From Iris pallida (Eukaryota > Streptophyta > Magnoliopsida > Asparagales > Iridaceae), in the NCBI GenBank assembly GCA_029216955.1, contig JANAVB010031417.1:22455881-22519880 (forward strand): a stretch of 64,000 bases of DNA, read 5' to 3'. Positions within the stretch are counted from its first letter, which is position 1. The number at the start of each line of letters is the position of its first letter. This document shows positions 46,702 through 59,052 of the stretch, in pieces. Made by a program: the position numbers and the translations under genes. Below the pieces are notes generated by a model. That model worked only from the letters and a program-made list of their open reading frames with translations. It was not told the DNA's origin and searched no databases.

Positions 46702-49700
46702 TGTCACGCCCAGAACCAGAATACTGGAGAGCGGGGGAATGACTCAGCCAGCTACGTATTACGGGTAGATGAATACCGTATAATACGATCAATGCCGTCT
46801 AACCAGACGAGGGGGTGCATACTACATGAAAGTCTTACTATGGTCACTTCACATCTATTGTCTCAATCATTCAAACAAGAAGCAAAAATAGAGAACATGT
46901 GAGAATAAGCAGTAAGGCATCCCAAACGCTCAGTCAAAATATTCTTGAGATCTGGCTTTACAAAACATAGCCAGATGGTATAGTAATATATACACAATTG
47001 TTATCAGCGACAGTCTGACTTAGTTACAATCATGTAAAAGTAAGTGCAAGACAATCCGACTAACATGTCGGTGCCAAACGGCTAAGTATAAAGTAAATAA
47101 TCAAAACGAGTGGTGAAGTAAGGAACCCACTCGAGTCCTTCTGCGATCATTCCCCTAGTATTGACCATCTTGGAGGTAGAAGTAAGCTGGATCCTCGAGA
47201 ACTGGCTCTAAATCTGGCCATGCAAAACCAGATAGGTTAGACCTCTAATAGCAAGTACCACAAGGGAGCACGATATGAAGGATTAAACCAGTAAGTAAGA
47301 GAGTATAATAATAGATCTCTGCTTTCCACTAGGATTCACATAACATCACGACACTTCGAACCAACCTCCCAACCAAACAAGGACAGAAGTTGGCCCATCA
47401 TGTTCTGACATTCTGATCATCTCAGTTAGACAACAGAGTAGGTACAGTACACAAACAAATCATCTTGAACGGCCAATCAACTACTACGGCTTGCTATTGT
47501 GAGTTCCAAGTTATCCTGGAATTATGCAAATAGGAATTCCTCAGTTCTTACTATGTGCGAGCAAGGCTAGTCTATCCAGTCAATCAATTGCGCCAATCAT
47601 GTAATTAGACGAGTCCCAGCGGGACGCCCGCCGTTAATATAGCATGTACAATAATATAAGCAGATACCGTTCCCTGCCCGTGTGACAGATTTACAGTATC
47701 TGTGGGAACCAGCCGGCCCGTCGGGTACTACTAGTCCCAAGGGGGCTGTCATGTAAGAACTCGGGAATCCATTCTCTCCATGCCATCATTATTTTATTTA
47801 ACTTAATAGTCTCTACGTTAAGCGAAATCCCATGCCGTGGATCATGGTCATTCAAATGAGTACTTTTGTACGGGGTACGATATGCGCAACTCTACAACGA
47901 TACCAGTGCGGCTATGTTGTAGGTCTTTACATAGCGTAATGCAACAATCAAATCTAACCACGGAGTAATCATGCCTTGACCATAAAGTACACATACTGTT
48001 TTGTAAGATAAATAAATAACTAAATACATAAATAAATAATTTGAAACCTGTATGTGCCTGTATGCCAATATTCGGGATCGGCTAATCGATTGCAATAGTT
48101 CATTACATGAACGTGTCTCATTCATTCAATTCAATAAGACGACTAGCCAGTCTCTTAGTTCCAACTAGGAACGCATGATCAATTATTAGTCAATGTCACA
48201 ATCATTATCAATGGTGACAAGGCATGAAAGTCAATTAGTATTACATGGGGTCGAGCCTATAACTCCTCAGAGTTAAGTTCTAGTCATACTGGGTATCCAT
48301 AAACCAATCAAGACACAAGGCGCATTCCACATAACAATCTGTATTAACAATATTAACATATCATGATTTTATCAAGTTCATGCCAAAAGGCGTAAGGATA
48401 TAATAAAAGAATTATCATGCCACCATTAAATGAATAAGTTATAGAGCAAATAGTAACACCCAGGTTAGAAAGTCACGTCAACAAGTTTAGCAGGTTATAC
48501 TAAGGCCAACAAGTCACGCCAACAAGTCACACTAAGACCAATAAGTCACGCCAACAAGTCTAGTCGGAGTGAGCGTGAAAAGTGATGCATGTTGGTACGC
48601 ACAGCGTGAGCGTGAAAAAGTGAGCGTGGAAAATGAGCGTGAAAAGAGGGACAAGAAATTCACGCACGCTCGCAGAAATGTGCGTGACTAAAAATTCATG
48701 CACGCAAAGATGTGCGTGACTAAAAATTCACGCACGCATGCAAGGACGTGAGCGTGACTGAAAATACACGCAGACACGTAAGAACGTGTGCGTGACTAAA
48801 AATACACGCAGACACGTAAGAACATGAGCGTGACTGAAAATACACGCAGACACGTAAGAACGTGTGCGTGACTGAAAATACACGCAGACACGTAAGAACG
48901 TGTGCGTGACTGAAAATACACGCAGACACGTAAGAACGTGAGCGTGACTGAAAATACACGCAGACACGTAAGAACGTGAGCGTGACTAAAAATACACGCA
49001 GACACGTAAGAACATGTGCGTGACTAAAAATACACGCAGACACGTAAGAACGTGTGCGTGACTCAGGAACCTTCGTCCCAAGCCAGAAATGAAGTTCCCA
49101 TGGTTCAGAACCCATGGACAACCGAAAATACACGCCAAGTTGGGAGATCAAAATCCATGAACAACCGAAAACACAAAACTTAGATCTGGGAGAAACAAGC
49201 CAACGAAATCAAAAATACTAAGTAATAAACTCTCTCAGGATCGTGAGAGGAAGAATAATGAACCATAAAAATGGTTCTCCAAGCAAGAAGCAAGATTGCA
49301 CTTGCCTGCTGCTACTGCTGGTAGGTGGAGAAGTGAAGAGAGGAGGAAGAAGAAGTAATGGTGAAGAATGAAAGTTATGAGAAAAGAGAATGAGATGGAA
49401 GCTTTAAATAGGGAAGGGTGGTAGGTGGGGTTATTGGGTCGGGTTCAACCAAGGCCAACCCGAAAGCAAGCAGAGAGGTTAAAAGCAGGAAATAAAATAC
49501 AGGAATAAAATGCAGATAATAAAATTGCAGGAAATTAATTAACATGAAAATTAAAGAGCAGATAATTAATTAACATGAGATTAAAAGAATTAAATACAGG
49601 ATAATACATGATAAATACTAAATAAATACATATGAGTTGCACATGTATAAAAAAATACGCATTCTTGTATAAAAATACGCATTCTTGGAACGGGGAGTGA

Positions 49701-49702
49701 CA
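46702..49702 (-). repeat. Gypsy 3' LTR
   Basis: It begins TGTCACGCCCAGAACC and ends CGGGGAGTGACA on the plus strand. Compared with the other LTR it has one more unit of the 38-bp repeat and scattered substitutions. Confidence 0.94.
48767..49070 (-). repeat. Tandem 38-bp hairpin repeat in gypsy LTR, 8 units
   Basis: Eight units start at 48767 and follow every 38 bp. Within each, CGCAGACACGT and ACGTGTGCG pair around a short AAGA loop. Because 38 is not a multiple of 3 the array opens all three frames, which explains the Val/Phe/Cys-rich frames seen on the minus strand. Confidence 0.92.
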
Positions 49703-49715
49703 TCTCTATCCACCT
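49703..49715 (-). promoter_or_regulatory. Polypurine tract (gypsy)
   Basis: The minus strand reads AGGTGGATAGAGA directly before the 3' LTR, preceded by GAGGACGAAATTTTTCTA, the usual context of plant gypsy polypurine tracts that prime plus-strand synthesis. Confidence 0.8.
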
Positions 49716-49869
49716 TAGAAAAATTTCGTCCTCGGAATTTCAAATCCAAGCAGGTAGAAATATCGGAGCTAAACTAATACAAGCAATTCTAGTGAGCAAG
49801 CAATCATTTTACCATGTCAAAAGCAAGTACTATATATGTAAATTCATCAATCCATGATATCAAGTAGCT

Positions 49870-52800
49870 CTACCCATAAGGTAACAAGCATGAAGAATCA
49901 GGACAATCAAGGTATACAGAAAGAGATATACCTTGTGAGTCAAACAGGTGTGGATACCGTAATCGGATATCATCCTCACGTTCCCACGTTGACTCTCCCA
50001 AGGAGTGATGACCCCAAGCAACACGGACAAGACTAATTGTTCGGTTCTTGAGTATCTTCTCTCTTCGATCCAAAATGGACACAGGCTGTTCCTCGTAAGA
50101 CATGTTGGTACCAACAACCAGCTCAGAATGATCGAGGATATGACTTGGGTCCGATACATACCTACGTAATTGAGATACATGAAATACGTCATGCACCTCT
50201 CGTAACGAAGGCGGGAGGGATAAACGATAAGCAACATCGCCTATCCGATCAAGGATAACAAATGGGCCAACGTACCGCGGACTCAATTTCCCGCGAACGC
50301 CAAATCTAATAGCCCCACGAGTAGGTGAGATCTGCAAGAATACGTGGTCCCCAACAGAGAACTCTAACGGCCTACGATGCTGGTCCGCCTAATGACGATG
50401 CCGGTCCTGCGCAACTCGAAGTCGCTCTCTAATTCCCTTAACCACTTCAACCGTCTGAACAATCATTTCTGGGCCTAACATCTTCCTCTCTCCGATATCA
50501 TCCCATGCAAGCGGTGACCTGCACTTCTTACCATATAGTGCTTCGAATGGCGCCATCTGGATGCTGGCTTGATAACTATTGTTGTATGAGAACTCGACTA
50601 AGTGCAGGTGACTCTCCCAAGATCCTCCAAAATCTAGAGTGCAAGCTCGTAACATGTCTTCTAAAGTCTGAATCGTTCTTTCTGATTGCCCATCCGTCTG
50701 CGGATGGTAAGCCGTGCTAAATCTTAACTTGGTACCCAGACTATGATGTAAGCTCTTCCAGAAATGTGATGTAAAGCGGGTATCTCGATCCGACACAATA
50801 CTAACAGGGACTCCATGCTGCCTGACTATCTGTTGTATATACAACTCTGCCAACTTTTCTGTAGATTGCCCTACTCTGAAAGGAAGAAAGTGTGCTACCT
50901 TCGTGAGTCGGTCCACTATTACCCAAATAGCGTCCTTACCACTTGGTGATCTCGATAAACCGGTCACAAAGTCCATTGTAATATGCTCCCATTTCCATTT
51001 CGGGATAGGAAGCGGTTGTAATAATCCAGCTGGCCTCTGCTGTTCTGCCTTCACTTGCTGACATACCAAGCAACGGGAAACAAATCTAGCTATCTCCTTC
51101 TTCATCCCGTTCTACCAGAAATGCTGTTTGATATCTTGGTACATCTTGGTCCCTCTAGGATGAATAGAATACTGAGAACTGTGAGCTTCTGCCATAACCT
51201 CCTGTCTGATATCTCCACTAGGCACACATAGACGTGATCCAAACCTAAGTGTACCATCTTCATGAATTCTCATCTCCTTCCTGAGTCCTGACTCACACTC
51301 TGCCCTAAGCTTCTGAATCCTTGGGTCTTGTGCCTGAGCTGCCTTGATTCTGCCTACCAAGTCGGATTAAACTTGTAAACTTGTTAGAACTCCTACATCA
51401 CTAGGAAGTATAACTTCGATGCCCATCTCCTGAAGGTCTTCTAAGATATGCCTCTGTGTTGTCAACATAAATGTGCCGCCTCTCCTGCTAAGAGCGTCTG
51501 CTACTACATTCGCCTTGCCTGGATGATACTGAAGCTCCACGTCATAATCTTTGATCAACTCCAACCATCTTCTCTGCCTCATGTTCAGCTCCTTCTGAGT
51601 AAAGATGTACTTCAGACTTTTATGGTCTGTGTACATGTCCACTCGGTCACCATACAAGTAATGCCTCCATAGCTTCAAAGCAAATACTACTGCCGCTAAC
51701 TCCAAATCATGAGTTGGATAATTCTTCTCGTGGTCCCGAAGCTGCCTAGATGCATATGCTATCACCTTCCCATGTTGCATAAGGACACATCCAAGTCCTT
51801 TACCTGACGCATCACAATATACTATAAAACCTCCGGGTCCAACTGGCAATGTCAGAATAGGTGCTGATATCAACTTCTGCTTCAAAGTCTCAAATGATGC
51901 CTGACATTCTGCCGACCAAACGAACGGTACATCCTTCCGGGTCAAGCGGGTCATGGGTGCTGAAAGCCTTGCAAATTCTGACATAAACCTTCTGTAATAT
52001 CCTGTCAATCCCAAGAAACTCCGCATATCTGCTACGGTCTTGGATACTGGCCAACTTTCTACTGCTTCTACTTTCCTGGGATCTACTGCGACTCCAGCTC
52101 CTGATATGATGTGACCCAAAAATGAAATGTGATCCGACCAAAACTCACACTTACTGAGCTTGGCATACAACTCGTTCTCTCTCAGAACCTGTAACACTTT
52201 TCTGAGATGGTCTTCATGCTCCTCTTCACTAGCAGAGTATACGAGAATGTCGTCAAGAAACACAACGACAAACTGGTCTAAGTATGGCATAAAGATACGA
52301 TTCATCAAATCCATGAATATTGTTGGAGCATTGGTCAAACCAAACGGCATTACTAAGAATTCATAATGCCCATACTTCGACCTGAATGCTGTCTTGGGAA
52401 TATCTTCCTTTCGAACCCTCATCTGATGGTATCCTGAACGAAGATCTATCTTGGAGAAAACTCTAGCTTTGCTCAACTGATCAAATAAGTCGTCGATCCT
52501 GGGTAATGGGTACTTGTTCTTCACTGTTGCCGCGTTAAGCTTCATGTAGTCAATGCACAATCTGGATGACCCATCCTTCTTTCCCACAAGTACCACTGGT
52601 GCTGCCCATGGTGACACACTGGCTTGGATAAACTTCTTCTCCTTCAGTTCCTCTATGTGCTGATATACCTTGGCCTGCTCTGAATCCGCCATTCTGTAAA
52701 CTCGATCTGATATCGGTTTAGTTCCTGGTGCCAATTCTATACTGAACTCAATATCTCTAACTGGTGGTAGACCTGGAAGTTTTTCAGAAAATACGTCTAG

Positions 52801-54771
52801 AAACTCTTCAACTACCTTCGGAATCTGAACTTCTTCTATTGCCGTTATTACTCCATGCTCTTGCTGAGTTGCCTCTGATCTGACTAAGGTGAACCACTCC
52901 ATGCCTGGAATATCAAAAGATACACTCCCTCTACGATAATCTATTGTCGCATGACTGTCTTTCAGCCAGTCCATGCCTAAGATAACGTCGAAATTTCCAA
53001 CAGGAAATTCTATCAACCGGGCGGGTAAGGAATGCCCGCAAACTACAACGCTACATGCTAAAATAACTCTACTAACTCCTACGAGCCCATTACCAGTGAG
53101 TATATTCAACCTCCCTGGCAATGCCTCGAACTCCATTCCTAGTCGTATCGCAAATTGTGCAGATATAAATGAATGTGATGCTCCCAAATCAAACAATGCT
53201 ACTGTGGGATATGAGGCGACGAGAACGTTACTTGCCACAACATCTCCCGATGCCAATGCCTCCTCCAAGGACAGAGTGAATGCTTGCCCTCGACCTCCTT
53301 GCTGATTTCCATGCTGCGGCCTAGCCTGATGCTGCTGCTGGCCCCTTCCTTGATGATGCTGGGGTGGTCTATGCTGGTGTTGCTGTATCGGCGGCCCCTG
53401 CTGCCGAAACATCTGAGCCTGCGGTATAAACAGACGCTGTGCCAACGGCCTTACTGCCACCGCTGGTCCTCGATACTGCCCTGCCCCTGGTGCTGGCAGA
53501 GCAGAAAACTGCTGCCCTGGTCCTCCTGACCTCGAATTCATGGGACATATGGTAACCCGATGGTCTGGATTTTTACATATCAGACACAGTCTATTCAATG
53601 TCCGACACACATCTCTAGTGTGCCCCATCTTCCTACAATAAGTGCAGCCCGCCGGGGGTTGCTGGTTCTTCCTCTGTTGCTGTTGCTGCTGCCTGGGTGG
53701 TGGTGCTGGTCCTCGTATCGCCACATCGTAGATACGAATGCCAGTGGATGGTGATGTTGTTCGGGGCGCTGCTCCCCCTCCTCCTTCAATCTGACTGTGG
53801 GATCTCTTCTGACCCCCAGTCCTCACCGCAAGCCTCTGAATGGTGATCTCATGCCTTCGAGTCGCCGTCAATACTTCATCAAAAGTTTGGTAATTGTGCC
53901 CCTCTATCAATTGCAAGAGTTCAAGATGAAACCCTTGCTGAAACCTCATGGCCCTCTGGCTCTCTGTTGCTACCATCTCTGGGGCGAACCTACTCAATCT
54001 GCAGAACTCCGCTGCATAAGCATCTACAGTCTTGCCGGCCTGCCTGAGGTTGATAAACTTCTGTTGTAGCTCAAACTGCGCCACAACTCCATAGTACTTG
54101 GTCTTGAATCTGGCAGTGAAATCGTTCCAAGCCACAGGACGTCTGATGCCCACTTCCTCTGATTCCCACCAATCACGTGCGAGATCCTGAAGTAACAACT
54201 TCACTAGATCCACACGTTCTTCTGCCGGTACCTTAGCTACTGTCAGAATAGCCTCAATATCCTTAAGCCATGCATCTGCTGAGATGGCATCCTCCGTGCC
54301 CTCGAAACGGCGAGGGTTGTACTTACAAAACCTGGCTGATGCTCCTGAATCAGTCTTTATTCCTCTTTCCAAAGCCGTCTGCAATCCTTGGTTGAGCAAC
54401 ACATTCTGCTCTTGTAGCTGAGTGTGCATGCATTGCTGGGCCAACATCTGATGTTACTGAGTAGCCATCATTCCTTTCATGATCTCCAGAAGGGCTGGTG
54501 TGTCCACTTGGATAGGTGGAACTGTTGGTGGTGGTGGAACATCCGGATACTGCAATCCAGCTGCTGCTTCCACTATCACTTCTTCCTAGGTAGCCTCCTG
54601 AGGTGAGACTGGCCCTTGTTGCTGACCAACAGGGTCAGGTTGCCCATGTTGCCCCTGCTGTTGTCCAGCTCTGACCGATGCGGACGAAGTGCCCCTAAGA
54701 AAAGGGACAAGAGAACAATCAAACAATCGGACATGAAGGATCAATAAAGTCAAAGGATACCGGAATGTCAA
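49870..54771 (-). pseudogene. Gypsy gag-pol polyprotein with five in-frame stops
   Basis: One continuous minus-strand frame is broken by stops at 54586-54588, 54454-54456, 51367-51369, 51112-51114 and 50389-50391, with no frameshift. In order it has gag ([20 protein letters not shown], then RDWWE), two zinc knuckles ([14 protein letters not shown] and [14 protein letters not shown]), a protease with DLGASHSF, reverse transcriptase with [11 protein letters not shown], RNase H with YCDASGKG, an integrase zinc-binding region across the fourth stop, the integrase core (MDFVTGL, VSDRDTRF, TDGQSERT), a GPF-type module (RYVGPFVI) and a chromodomain (YEEQPVSILDRRE). The protease has Leu where D-S/T-G is expected. 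The element cannot make an intact polyprotein. Confidence 0.95.
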
Positions 54772-54872
54772 GCAAGGGTTTAGAATAACGAATCATGAAA
54801 TCAAGGGGAAATACGTGTGATTGAGACATACTATAAATCAAAACACCCCACAAGTCTGAAATCAGACCTGCA

Positions 54873-54891
54873 TGGGCCACCACTAAAACCT
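54873..54891 (-). promoter_or_regulatory. Candidate primer binding site (gypsy), tRNA not identified
   Basis: Just inside the 5' LTR the minus strand reads AGGTTTTAGTGGTGGCCCATG. TGGTGGCCCATG could be the start of a primer site, and the related element has TGGTAGCCCATG at 61873-61884. It is not the usual initiator tRNA-Met site. Confidence 0.35.
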
Positions 54892-57887
54892 TGTCACGCC
54901 CCAGAACCAGAATACTGGAGAGCGGAGGAATGACTCAGCCAGCTACGTATTACGGGTAGATAAATACCGTATAATACGATCAATGCTGTCTAACCAGACG
55001 AGGGGGTGCATACTACATGAAAGTCTTACTATGGTCACTTCACATCTATTGTCTCAATCATTCAAACAAGAAGCAAAAATAGAGAACATGTGAGAATAAG
55101 CAGTAAGGCGTCCCAAATGCTCAGTCAAAATGTTCTTGAGATCTGGCTTTACAAAACATAGCCAGATGGTATAGTAATATATACACAATTGTTATCAGCT
55201 GCAGTCTGACTTAGTTACAATCATGTAAAAGTAAGTGCAAGACAATCCGACTAACATGTCGGTGCCAAACGGCTAAGTATAAAGTAAATAATCAAAACGA
55301 GTGGTGAAGTAAGGAACCCACTCGAGTCCTCCTGCGATCATTCCCCTAGTATTGACCATCTTAGAGGTAGAAGTAAGCTGGATCCTCGAGAACTGGCTCT
55401 AAATCTGGCCATGCAAAACCAGAGAGGTTAGACCTCTAATAGCAAGTACCACAAGGGAGCACGATATGAAGGATTAAACCAGTAAGTAAGAGAGTATAAT
55501 AATAGATCTCTGCTTTCCACTAGGATTCACATAACATCACGACACTTTGAACCAACCTCCCAACCAAACAAGGACAGAAGTTGGCCCGTCATGTCCTGAC
55601 ATTCTGATCATCTCAGTTAGACAACAGAGTAGGTACAGTACACAAACAAATCATCTTGAACGGCCAATCAACTACTACGGCTTGCTATTGTGAGTCCCAA
55701 GTTATCCTGGTATTATGCAAATAGGAATTCCTCAGTTCTTACTATGTGCGAGCAAGGCTAGTCTATCCAGTCAATCAATTGCGCCAATCATGTAATTAGA
55801 CGAGTCCCAGCGGGACGCCCGCCGTTAATATAGCATGTACAATAATATAAGCAGATACCGTTACCTGCCCGTGTGACAGATTTACAGTATCTGTGGGAAC
55901 CAGCCGGACAGTCGGGTACTAATAGTCCCAAGGGGGCTGCCATGTAAGAACTCGGGAATCCATTCTCTCCATGCCATCATTATTTTATTTAACTTAATAG
56001 TCTCTACGTTAAGCGAAATCCCATGCCGTGGATCATGGTCATTCAAATGAGTACTTTTGTACGGGGTACGATATGCGCAACTCTACAACGATACCCGTGC
56101 GGCTGTATTGTAGGTCTTTACATAGCGTAATGCAACAATCAAATCTAACCACGAAGTAATCATGCCTTGACCATAAAGTACACATACTGTTTTTGTAAGA
56201 TAAATAAATAACTAAATACATAAATAAATAATTTAAAACCTGCATGTGCCTGTATGCCAATATTCGGGATCGGCTAATCGATTGTAATAGTTCATTACAT
56301 GAATGTGTCTCATTCATTCAATTCAGTAAGACGACTAGCTAGTCTCTTAGTTCCAACTAGGAACGCATGATCAATTATTAGTCAATGTCACAATCATTAT
56401 CAATGGTGACAAGGCATAAAAGTCAATTAGTATTACATGGGGTCGAGCCTATAACTCCTCAGAGTTAAGTTCTAGTCATACTGGGTATCCATAAACCAAT
56501 CAAGACACAAGGCGCATTCCACATAACAATCTGTATTAACAATATTAACATACCATGATTTTATCAAGTTCATGCCAAAAGGAGTAAGGATAAAATAAAA
56601 GAATTATCATGCCACCATTAAATGAATAAGTTATAGAGCAAATAGTAACACCCAGGTTAGAAAGTCACACCAACAAGTTTAGCAGGTTATACTAAGGCCA
56701 ACAAGTCACGCCAACAAGTCACGCTAAGACCAATAAGTCACGCCAACAAGTCTAGTCGGAGTGAGCGTGAAAAGTGATGCATGTTGGCACGCACAGCGTG
56801 AGCGTGAAAAAGTGAGCGTGGAAAATGAGCGTGAAAAGCGGGACAAGAAATTCACGCACGCTCGCAGAAATGTGCGTGACTAAAAATTCACGCACGCAAA
56901 GATGTGCGTGACTAAAAATTCACGCACGCAAAGATGTGCGTGACTAAAAATTTACGCACGCATGCAAGGACGTGAGCGTGACTGAAAATACACGCAGACA
57001 CGTAAGAACGTGTGCGTGACTAAAAATATACGCAGACACGTAAGAACGTGAGCGTGACTAAAAATACACGCAGACACGTAAGAACGTGTGCGTGACTAAA
57101 AATACACGCAGACACGTAAGAACGTGTGCGTGACTGAAAATACACGCAGACACGTAAGAACGTGAGCATGACTGAAAATACACGCAGACACGTAAGAACG
57201 TGTACGTGACTAAGAATACGCGTAGACACGTAAGAACGTGTGCGTGACTCAGAAACCTTCGTCCCAAGCCAGAAATGAAGTTCCCATGGTTCAGAACCCA
57301 TGGACAACCGAGAATACACGCCAAGTTGGGAGATCAAAACCCATGAACAACCGAAAACACAAAACTTAGATCTGGGAGAAACAAGCCAACGAAATAAAAA
57401 ATACTAAGTACTAAACTCTCTCAGGATCGTGAGAAGAAGAATAATGAACCATAAAAATGGTTCTCCAAGCAAGAAGCAAGATTGTACTTGCCTGCTGCTA
57501 CTGCTGGTAGGTGGAGAAGTGATGAGAGGAAGAAGAAGAAGTAATGGTGAAGAATGAAAGTTATGAGGAGAGAGAATGAGATGGAAGCTTTAAATAGGGA
57601 AGGGTGGTAGGTGGGGTTATTGGGTCGGGTTCAACCAAGGCCAACCCGAAAGCAAGCAGAGAGGTTAAAAGCAAAAAATAAAATGCAGGAATAAAATACA
57701 GATAATAAAATTGCAGGAAATTAATTAACATGAAAATTAAAGAGCAGATAATTAATTAACATGAGATTAAAGGAATTAAATACAGGATAATACATGATAA
57801 ATACTAAATAAATACATATGAGTTGCACATGTATAAAAAATACGTATTCTTGTATAAAAATATGCATTCTTGGAACGGGGAGTGACA
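54892..57887 (-). repeat. Gypsy 5' LTR
   Basis: On the minus strand TATTTAAA at 57589-57596 is a probable TATA box about 290 nt into the LTR, so most of the LTR, including the hairpin array, would be transcribed. Ends are TGTCACGCCCCAG and GGGGAGTGACA on the plus strand. Confidence 0.94.
56987..57253 (-). repeat. Tandem 38-bp hairpin repeat in gypsy LTR, 7 units
   Basis: This is the counterpart of 48767-49070 with seven units. Just beside it (about 56848-56960) shorter AAATTCACGCACGCAAAGATG units recur, one more than in the other LTR. Confidence 0.92.
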
Positions 57888-57892
57888 TTGGT

Positions 57893-59052
57893 CTTCGACA
57901 CAAAAGCTAAGAACTTGCCCAAGTCATAGGCGTCGTCGCGTAAATGCTCGATAAAGCATGCACGCTATCGTAACGCAAGGCTTGGCATAGCCTTTGCTCG
58001 TCCCTCGGGTTAAGTTGTAGGCTTGAGTAAGTTAGGCAAAGTTATGCCGGTCGACCAAAGTCATTCCAAGTGCTGTCCCGCTCATTCTGCGGTTGCCAAG
58101 TTAAATAGTTCCACGATCCCAAGGTCCGTCATATAAAATATGACTTGGACGATAGCGTCGCGTAGAACGTAAGTCGGTTTGAGACACGATGTACGAACTT
58201 AGCGTTAAGGTATGAACCACGGTCGACTTAATGAGTTTTGAAGAAAGGACCATCGAATAGGCATTCCTGAGTTGAATGAAATGATACGGTAACATGGAAA
58301 GAATGCTCGCGACCGTGGGTCGTCGAGGGGTCTCAAATGATGAAGTCTGGAATGTGGAACTCAAAAGATAGTAAAACAATGAAAGTAAAGAATGAAACGG
58401 TCCTAAAATAAGGAAGTGGGTCGAGTCTGCATGGTCATTGGACAACTTGTGTACCGGTGCACAAGGATTTTAATTTTGTTCCTCAGACGGTTGCCACGGC
58501 CACGGGACCGATCTGGCCTAGGAGGAACCACGGGCCTACGGGACCCTTGGATGGTGTGCGACCTGACCCAAGGGGTGCGTCGTAGGACGACTATTAGGGG
58601 AAATTTGGCGAGATCGCGCCTCGTTTTATGAACGTACCCTAATATCCAATGGAGGTCCAAGATAGCTTGTCGTACTAGTGACCAAGTTCATATAGATGTC
58701 GGCATGATGGCGGCAATCCGCGAGTGTGCCTTTGGATTTAGTCGAGTATTGAGTATGCCATATCAAGGAGTCGAGTTGAAGGTGTGTACAAGTTAAAAGC
58801 ACAATGTTGGGCCTAAGATTTGGTTTCAACGTAGGCGTCGTGCTTCGGCACGAGTCGTGGCATCGAGTCTTAAGATGTTGGCATAGAGTTGCACAAGTTT
58901 GATTGAGTCGTCGCGGGTTTAAGTCAGAAATCGCCGTAAGGCAAGTTGGTTGAGCGGCACTAAGTTCACAAGTCTCGATTGGGTCAGTTGGTGATCAAAG
59001 TAGCAAGGGCCGCGAGGCGGCGAAATGGTTAAGTCTTACTGAATTGTGAGGC
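57893..59052. other. Continuation of the old retroelement around the gypsy insertion
   Basis: This is the other half of the locus entered by the gypsy element. It is non-coding and rich in TCG/CGA trinucleotides, like the LARD interior at 26021-28997. I cannot show homology by eye, so the assignment to a LARD-type element is an inference. Confidence 0.35.

Larger units (their letters stand above)
46702..57887 (-). mobile_element. Ty3/gypsy chromovirus (Tekay/Del type), complete, coding-dead
   Basis: Direct LTRs of about 3.0 kb (46702-49702 and 54892-57887) enclose 5.2 kb with gag-pol on the minus strand. A perfect 5-bp duplication TTGGT flanks it (46697-46701 and 57888-57892). Domain order gag, protease, RT, RNase H, integrase with a C-terminal chromodomain is that of plant chromoviruses, and gag and chromodomain wording point to the Tekay/Del branch. 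LTRs are closely similar, so it is fairly young, yet the coding frame has several nonsense changes. Confidence 0.95.

Noticed and set aside
48767..49070. CRISPR-like array
   Set aside because: Units are directly adjacent without unique spacers, lie in a plant LTR, and no cas genes exist.
48720..49151. Val/Phe/Cys-rich open frames on the minus strand (also 57020-57337)
   Set aside because: They are translations of a 38-bp tandem repeat in three frames; no protein is implied.
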